This document shows, one piece after another, positions 59,560 to 64,000 of a DNA stretch of 64,000 nucleotides (the first letter of the stretch is position 1; the number at the start of each line of letters is the position of its first letter). The stretch is taken from assembly GCF_000613445.1 (NCBI RefSeq), contig NZ_BAIZ01000010.1, positions 1-64,000 on the forward strand, given 5' to 3'. Under the pieces are notes generated by a model. That model saw only the letters and a program-made list of their open reading frames with translations. It was not told where the DNA came from and searched no databases. The stretch comes from Hoylesella shahii DSM 15611 = JCM 12083. GTDB taxonomy: Bacteria; Bacteroidota; Bacteroidia; Bacteroidales; Bacteroidaceae. The translations under genes and the position numbers were made by a program.

Positions 59560-60170
59560 TTTTTTATTCACCAATAGCTTTGTTGCCCGCAAATATTCAA
59601 TTCTCGCGAGGGTTTGTTTAGGTGAAAAAGGGGTTGATTTGTAAATGTTTGAAAATTGCATTTGCACTGAATATAAATGTGAGATATACAGAAACGCGGG
59701 CATTTATCACCCCAAAACGTGCGTTTTGCTGCAAATAGCACGCCGTTTAGCAGCAAAACGCAAGGCTAAATGCAGCAAAACGCAAGGTAAAATGGTGCTA
59801 AACGCAAGGTAAAATGGTGCTAAACGCAAGGCGAAATGCTACTAAACGCAAGGCGAAATGCATAATGATACACATTGATTTGTGGGTTTAGGGGGCTAGA
59901 AGGGATAAAAACGGTGGTCTATTGGGAATAAAAAAGTGGTAAAAATGTTCGTTTTTACCTACTAAAAGCTGTTTTTGAGCCAGTGAAAAACTGCGAACTT
60001 ACGCCAAAATAGAAAGGCAAAATGGTGCAAAATGTAGGTAGAAGACTGAAAAACGATGTAAAATAAAAAGCAAAAGGAAGAAATTTGGGCCTAAAACACT
60101 GCTTTTGAGCATGTGTTTTCTCTAGAATGGGTAGGAAAGAAGACCGTGTTTTGTAAAATAATAATACCAA
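59560..60170 (+). repeat. Interspersed repeat R1, copy C
   Basis: A third, more diverged copy of the repeat at 13190 and 34705. It contains AATTCTCGCGAGGGTTTGTT (near 59600), the unit array at 59725-59860, TCTAGAATGGGTAGG (near 60122) and GTTTTGTAAAATAA (near 60149) in the same order and orientation as copy B. Confidence 0.6.
59750..59859 (+). repeat. Tandem array of five 22-base units
   Basis: Five head-to-tail units of exactly 22 bases start at 59750, 59772, 59794, 59816 and 59838. The shared core is AAACGCAAGG, preceded by GCAGCA, GCAGCA, GGTGCT, GGTGCT and GCTACT, and ending in AAAT. There are no spacers. A unit in reverse orientation precedes them (59719 on). Part of R1 copy C. Confidence 0.9.
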
Positions 60171-60445
60171 ATTTAACAAAACAAAGAAGCTGCAAGCAAG
60201 AAAAAAACGGAAATACGGCGCGAAAAAACACCTAAGTACAAACCAAGATGCAGGAGATACCAGTTTTTAGTGCAGCCGTTAAGTTACTGATGTGCAGGAG
60301 TATTTCGGGTTTAATGTAGTAGATGGCGGTTTTAGTACAGCCTTAACCAACTGAATTGCAAGAGAATACAAGAAAAGAAGCAACAAAATACATAAATTAA
60401 CGGCAATGCTAACCAGCCAAAGCAAATACAAGGTGAAAACATCAA

Positions 60446-60479
60446 CATCCCCTTTGCCCACAGCAGAGCAAAGGGGATG
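60446..60479 (-). terminator. Terminator of the M6 protease gene
   Basis: CATCCCCTTTGC (60446-60457) and GCAAAGGGGATG (60468-60479) form a perfect 12-bp stem with a 10-base loop. On the minus strand it is followed by TTGATGTTTTC. It begins 18 bases past the stop. Confidence 0.75.
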
Positions 60480-60496
60480 CGATGTAGAAGAAGGTG

Positions 60497-62629
60497 TTAC
60501 TTCACAACTTTCTTTCCATCAATGATGTAAACGCCTTTATCTAAGGCATCTAAACTGATGCCCATATACGCGCCATCAAGGCTGTAAATACGCCCATCTT
60601 TGCCCAAACTTGCAGGCGAAGCGGTGGGAAGGTTGGAAATAGAATTGGTAACCGAGCGTTTAACCAATAGCTCGTCGAGGAAAAATCTTCGCTGACTATT
60701 GCGCATTGTCAACCGCAAATAGCCCGCGCCCTTAACCGTTAGCTTAAAAGTTTCCCATTTGCGTTTAGGCAGTTTAAAGGTGTTTTGCGACAATTGCACT
60801 TTGGGATTGAGACTCTCTACCTTAAAATCGCCAGCCTCGTTGCTCCATGCAGCAGCCTTAAAACTAATGGTGGAGCCATCCTCAATGTAGAACACGGGCG
60901 TGTTTTCTACCACGCCATACTTTTCACCAGTGCCAATAACGGCGCAATGTCTTCCGGCCGAGGTGGCAGAAGGCACCGAAAAGGTCCAGCCATCATTATC
61001 GGGTTTAAACTCGCCATATGTTGCAAAGCCACCCCAGAGACCATCGTTTCCTCCCTTACCCTCGCACTTGTTAAACGATTCGTAGAACAAAGTATCGCTT
61101 TTGAGATGCTTAGGTCTGAGGTCGTCTAGACGAAATCTAAACGAAGCATCACCTTTGGCGTCAATCCTTATGCCTAATACCGACTTATTGAGGCGGTAGG
61201 TTTCGTCCGCCCCCGAGGTAAACACTTCGGTAGCGGGTAAGGAAGTGGCAGTAAGACTGTCGTTACCAGCTTGCGGATAAGGAATGCTATCTTGTGCACT
61301 CCATACCTTTCGCTGACGATTATCGGCTGGAACAATGGCGCAACGCTTATGGCCAGGTGTGGCATTAACACCGTTTCTGAGCCATGTTTCTTGGTCGAAG
61401 TCAACGTGCAGCACCACAAGCCCCTCACCAGGCAGGTGTGCATCCCAGCCTTTTTTGCGTCTATTTTCAAGCAGATAATATTCGTCGGCATTGGCATCGT
61501 TGCGTATGAGGTAGGCATCTCCATGGTCGCACATTGGCTTCATGCCCGTAATAACAGTGTCGCGGGTTAGTTCGTGTGGTTTTAACCAGCCCACAAACAT
61601 TTTTTCGTAGCTGGTGTAACCAGCAGGAACATAGCCATGATTATTGTAACTTCCAACGCTCATTACGTCGTAATAACCCGTACCAAAGGCGTCTTTACCT
61701 GAAGTGTCGTACATATCAGGCAGGCCAAGGCAGTGTGTAAACTCGTGGCAAGCCGTACCAAAGCCGCCTAACTTAGTGGAATTAAAGTTCAACTCGTTGC
61801 TACATGCATAGGTGTTGATGCGCATATTGTTGCCCACTGGTAGATATTTGCCATAATCAGAGTATTGCAAAGCCCACTCGTGAGGCCAGATGGTGTTGCT
61901 GTTTCCGCCCGAAGCTTGGCCATATCCAGCGAAGATAACCAGCACTTGGTCTACAGCACCATCGCGATCCCAATCGTAATCGCGAAAATTCACTTTGCCG
62001 ATAGCGGCTTTACATGCCTCGGCCACCATTGTTCCCGCCCTGATATCGGTGCGCGAGCCTCTCCAGTCGAGGGTATCTCGGCCATAGTAAGCCATATCGT
62101 GCTTGAGTTGTACAGGTCCAACCACATCAAAAGTAAGGTCGAAGAGACCATTACTCTGGGCTTTAAAATAGTCGTGCAGACTTCCTTTATGGCCGTCTTT
62201 ATAGGTAAAACCCACCTCGTTGGCCATTCTCGTGAGCAGCTCGTTGGTGTGTTCGGGCTGAAAATGGGCATCAGTAAAGTTGGCCAGCACAATAAGCCCC
62301 TTGCGTTTGCCCACATGCTTACGCGAGATGCCCACAGTTCGGGTTGCAGCAGCAGCGCGTCGGGCGTTGTTTTGTGCCATACGTGTGGCAGCATGCGCCC
62401 TCACAGCCTGCATATTAGCAATAGGAGTGGCCACGCCATTATCATCAACGTTATAGCAAATACCACGTGCATCACGCCAATAGTGCAGGTTTTCGTCGCC
62501 CACTTGTTCAAGTCGGATTTGCGTTCCATTGGCAAGCTTAGCCATACGCCATATTCCAGGCATGGTGGGAATGGCCAGAGCAGCAACAAAAGTGGCTAGA
62601 AATACAAGGATAAGAAATTTTATTCTCAT
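60497..62629 (-). CDS. Secreted M6-family metalloprotease with type IX-like tail
   Basis: Zinc endopeptidase of the M6 (immune inhibitor A-like) family, 710 residues. Signal peptide (to about 19), a propeptide-like segment rich in Ala/Arg to about residue 105, then the catalytic domain: GLIVLANFTDAHFQ, GSLHDYFKAQSNGLFDLTFD, and the zinc site HEFTHCLGLPD (295-305), followed by YYDVMSVGSYNN as Met-turn. A beta-sandwich domain (about 500-660, DTLFYESFNKCEGKGGNDGL) precedes the tail GRIYSLDGAYMGI ... KGVYIIDGKKVVK, which resembles type IX sorting signals. Likely cell-surface or secreted, degrading host proteins. It starts 62 bases after the helicase gene. Confidence 0.9.
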   Translation of the reverse strand: MRIKFLILVFLATFVAALAIPTMPGIWRMAKLANGTQIRLEQVGDENLHYWRDARGICYNVDDNGVATPIANMQAVRAHAATRMAQNNARRAAAATRTVGISRKHVGKRKGLIVLANFTDAHFQPEHTNELLTRMANEVGFTYKDGHKGSLHDYFKAQSNGLFDLTFDVVGPVQLKHDMAYYGRDTLDWRGSRTDIRAGTMVAEACKAAIGKVNFRDYDWDRDGAVDQVLVIFAGYGQASGGNSNTIWPHEWALQYSDYGKYLPVGNNMRINTYACSNELNFNSTKLGGFGTACHEFTHCLGLPDMYDTSGKDAFGTGYYDVMSVGSYNNHGYVPAGYTSYEKMFVGWLKPHELTRDTVITGMKPMCDHGDAYLIRNDANADEYYLLENRRKKGWDAHLPGEGLVVLHVDFDQETWLRNGVNATPGHKRCAIVPADNRQRKVWSAQDSIPYPQAGNDSLTATSLPATEVFTSGADETYRLNKSVLGIRIDAKGDASFRFRLDDLRPKHLKSDTLFYESFNKCEGKGGNDGLWGGFATYGEFKPDNDGWTFSVPSATSAGRHCAVIGTGEKYGVVENTPVFYIEDGSTISFKAAAWSNEAGDFKVESLNPKVQLSQNTFKLPKRKWETFKLTVKGAGYLRLTMRNSQRRFFLDELLVKRSVTNSISNLPTASPASLGKDGRIYSLDGAYMGISLDALDKGVYIIDGKKVVK

Positions 62630-62691
62630 AGAAAAGTTAAACTATAAATAATTGTTTGGTTTAAAAAAAACGCTAAAATGGCCCTGTTGGC

Positions 62692-64000
62692 CTATCCCCC
62701 ATTAAATAGATGTAGCACAGGGCGCATGAAAGGAGTTAGTTCGCAGGGGCGCGAAGTGCCGTTATAACCCTCGCGCGACAATGCCCACGTCACAAAAAGT
62801 CGTTGTTTGGCACGTGTCATGGCCACATAAAACTTGCGTGCGTCTTCGTTTGTTTGTCGTGCATCGGTGCGTGTGTAGTAATTGGGATAACGCCCATCCA
62901 CGGCATCGAATATCAGTACATTGTCGAACTCCAGTCCCTTTGCTTTGTGAATGGTGGTTACATAGATGCGTTCGTCAATGAAGTCGCTACCACAAAGGTC
63001 GGCCTCTTTCAGGGTGTTGAGTTCCATAATATGCGCTTGTAACTGCTGAATCAAGCTTTTGCCTCGCTGCCCTGTAACATATTACCTTGTAAATAGGCAT
63101 TAACATAGGCAATATTAGGCACCGGAGGATGTAGTTTTCGGCCACAAGGAAATGATAAAACTCGTCAATCACCAGCATCATGGCGGGCATTTGGGGGTGA
63201 GTGTGTAAGGAGTAGAGTTGTGCATGATGTTTATTAAATAGTTTGGAATAACGCTGTCGCAACGTAGCAGCACAGTTTTGCACGCGCTGACGGGCCAAAA
63301 ACTGTTGCTGAGCAGGGATTATTTGGGTAGCTTGTTGCCTACAATAGCCCACCAAACTCACTGTGGCCATCACGTCTTCGTCGGCCAAATGCGAGTTGGT
63401 TCCTTCCAAATGCAGCACCTCAAGCAGAGCCTTGAGCTTGTATTGCTTAAGTCCTGGTTGCAGCAAGCGAATAAGTTTTAGTGAATCAAAATAAGTGGGA
63501 TGCGCCTCAAGCAGGTTCACTTCAGGGCAATAGCGCTGCAAATTGAAGCGCAAAATGTTGTAATCAAAGTCGGCATTATGCCTAGCAGCATGCTATTGCC
63601 TACATATTGCATAAAGTTTTGCAAGGCTTGTGTAGGCGGTAAGCAGGGGTTACACTGCAATTGGGCTAAGATGGGGTTGGGAATATCGCCAAGCATGGCT
63701 GGCACGGGGCGCTGTGTTTGGATAAAAACATTGAAGGCCGAGCCTTCAACCACACGTCCAGCCCGCATTTTTACAGCTGCAATCTGCACGATATCGTCTT
63801 CAAAGACATTTAGTCCGGTGGTTTCGGTGTCGAAAACCACTATTTCTTCGTTGTCGAAACATTGTGCAAAACTCTCCACATAGGTGGGCATTTGGGGCGA
63901 AAGTAGGTCGGTGGGCAGCATGGCACAGCGCAAAAGCGCCTGTACAAAGTTGCGAGCCGAGGCATTTCCTTCGAAAACACGCAACCCCTTAAGCAGTCGT
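62692..64000 (-). CDS. UvrD-type helicase with embedded DEDDh exonuclease, partial at window end (three frameshifts)
   Basis: C-terminal part of a DNA helicase whose start lies beyond the window. From the right edge: a DnaQ-like exonuclease domain (VVFDTETTGLNVFEDDIVQI; then after a missing C near 63580, ADFDYNILRFNLQRY; then HLADEDVMATVSL), giving the D, E, D, H, D set. Then comes a linker with frame breaks near 63120 and 63058 (ENYIL to PVPNIAYVNAYLQGN; EAKA to IQQLQAHIMELN). The UvrD C-terminal motor follows: VTTIHKAKGLEFDNVLIFDA and NEDARKFYVAMTRAKQRLFV. A nuclease placed between helicase halves suggests end-processing repair. Exact family name uncertain. Confidence 0.8.

Noticed and set aside
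59719..59859. CRISPR-like array of short regular repeats.
   Set aside because: The 22-base units abut directly with no spacers, repeats drift from unit to unit, and no cas gene is present.
62660..62692. Possible terminator GGCC-AACAG-GGCC with T-run between the helicase and M6 genes.
   Set aside because: The stem is only 4 bp and the T-run starts 8 bases later; not supportable.

Overview
The window looks like a chromosomal segment of a Prevotella-like member of the Bacteroidales. Four things support this. There are three SusC/SusD-type TonB receptor/lipoprotein pairs. There are Bacteroidetes-type promoters (TTTG, about 19-20 bases, TAnnTTTG). Three secreted enzymes share a type IX secretion-like C-terminal tail. 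The order guaB, PpiC, SurA, OstA, mutL is of Bacteroidales type. Genus and species are inference.

Layout. 0.2-10.4 kb (minus): an OmpA-like protein, then mutL, a small membrane protein, an OstA/LptA-like protein, two parvulin-type chaperones and guaB. 11.0-12.6 kb (plus): a secreted endonuclease I with a type IX-like tail. 12.6-14.05 kb: gene-free, with repeats. 14.05-23.55 kb (minus): a five-gene operon SusC, SusD, DUF4843 lipoprotein, PKD-like lipoprotein, metzincin-type protease. 23.9-24.2 kb: a decayed FISUMP-domain gene. 24.6-29.1 kb (minus): recQ, clpX and clpP. 29.4-34.4 kb (plus): an exported barrel-like protein, rarA, a D-2-hydroxyacid dehydrogenase, a TRIC-type membrane protein, a MESH1-like HD hydrolase and a PspC protein. 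34.4-35.8 kb: repeats. 35.8-55.5 kb (minus): a polysaccharide utilisation locus reading FecR, SusC, SusD, SusC, SusD, SusE/F-like lipoprotein, GH16, GH2, GH3. 56.4-59.2 kb (plus): a small exported protein and a GH95 alpha-L-fucosidase. 59.2-60.5 kb: repeats. 60.5-64 kb (minus): an M6 protease and a partial helicase/exonuclease.

How the genes may work together. In the large locus, GH16 (signal peptide plus type IX-like tail) would cut a beta-linked glycan at the surface. The SusE/F-like lipoprotein and SusD proteins would bind it, the SusC channels import it, and GH2 and GH3 finish it in the periplasm. FecR and the STN domain of the first SusC imply trans-envelope signalling, but no sigma-factor gene is next to fecR. 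The smaller operon couples a SusC/D importer to a zinc protease, which suggests peptide rather than sugar harvest.

Two cautions and one highlight. About 20 one-base frameshifts interrupt otherwise well conserved genes, clpP included. Every one I worked out is a missing base, often in a short homopolymer, so I treat them as sequence errors and report whole genes. The gene-poor gaps hold two recurring repeat families: a roughly 600-650 bp element with 22-base tandem units (three copies), and a MITE-like element with terminal inverted repeats (one 202 bp full copy and several degraded ones). They occur side by side at three sites and are the least explained structures here.
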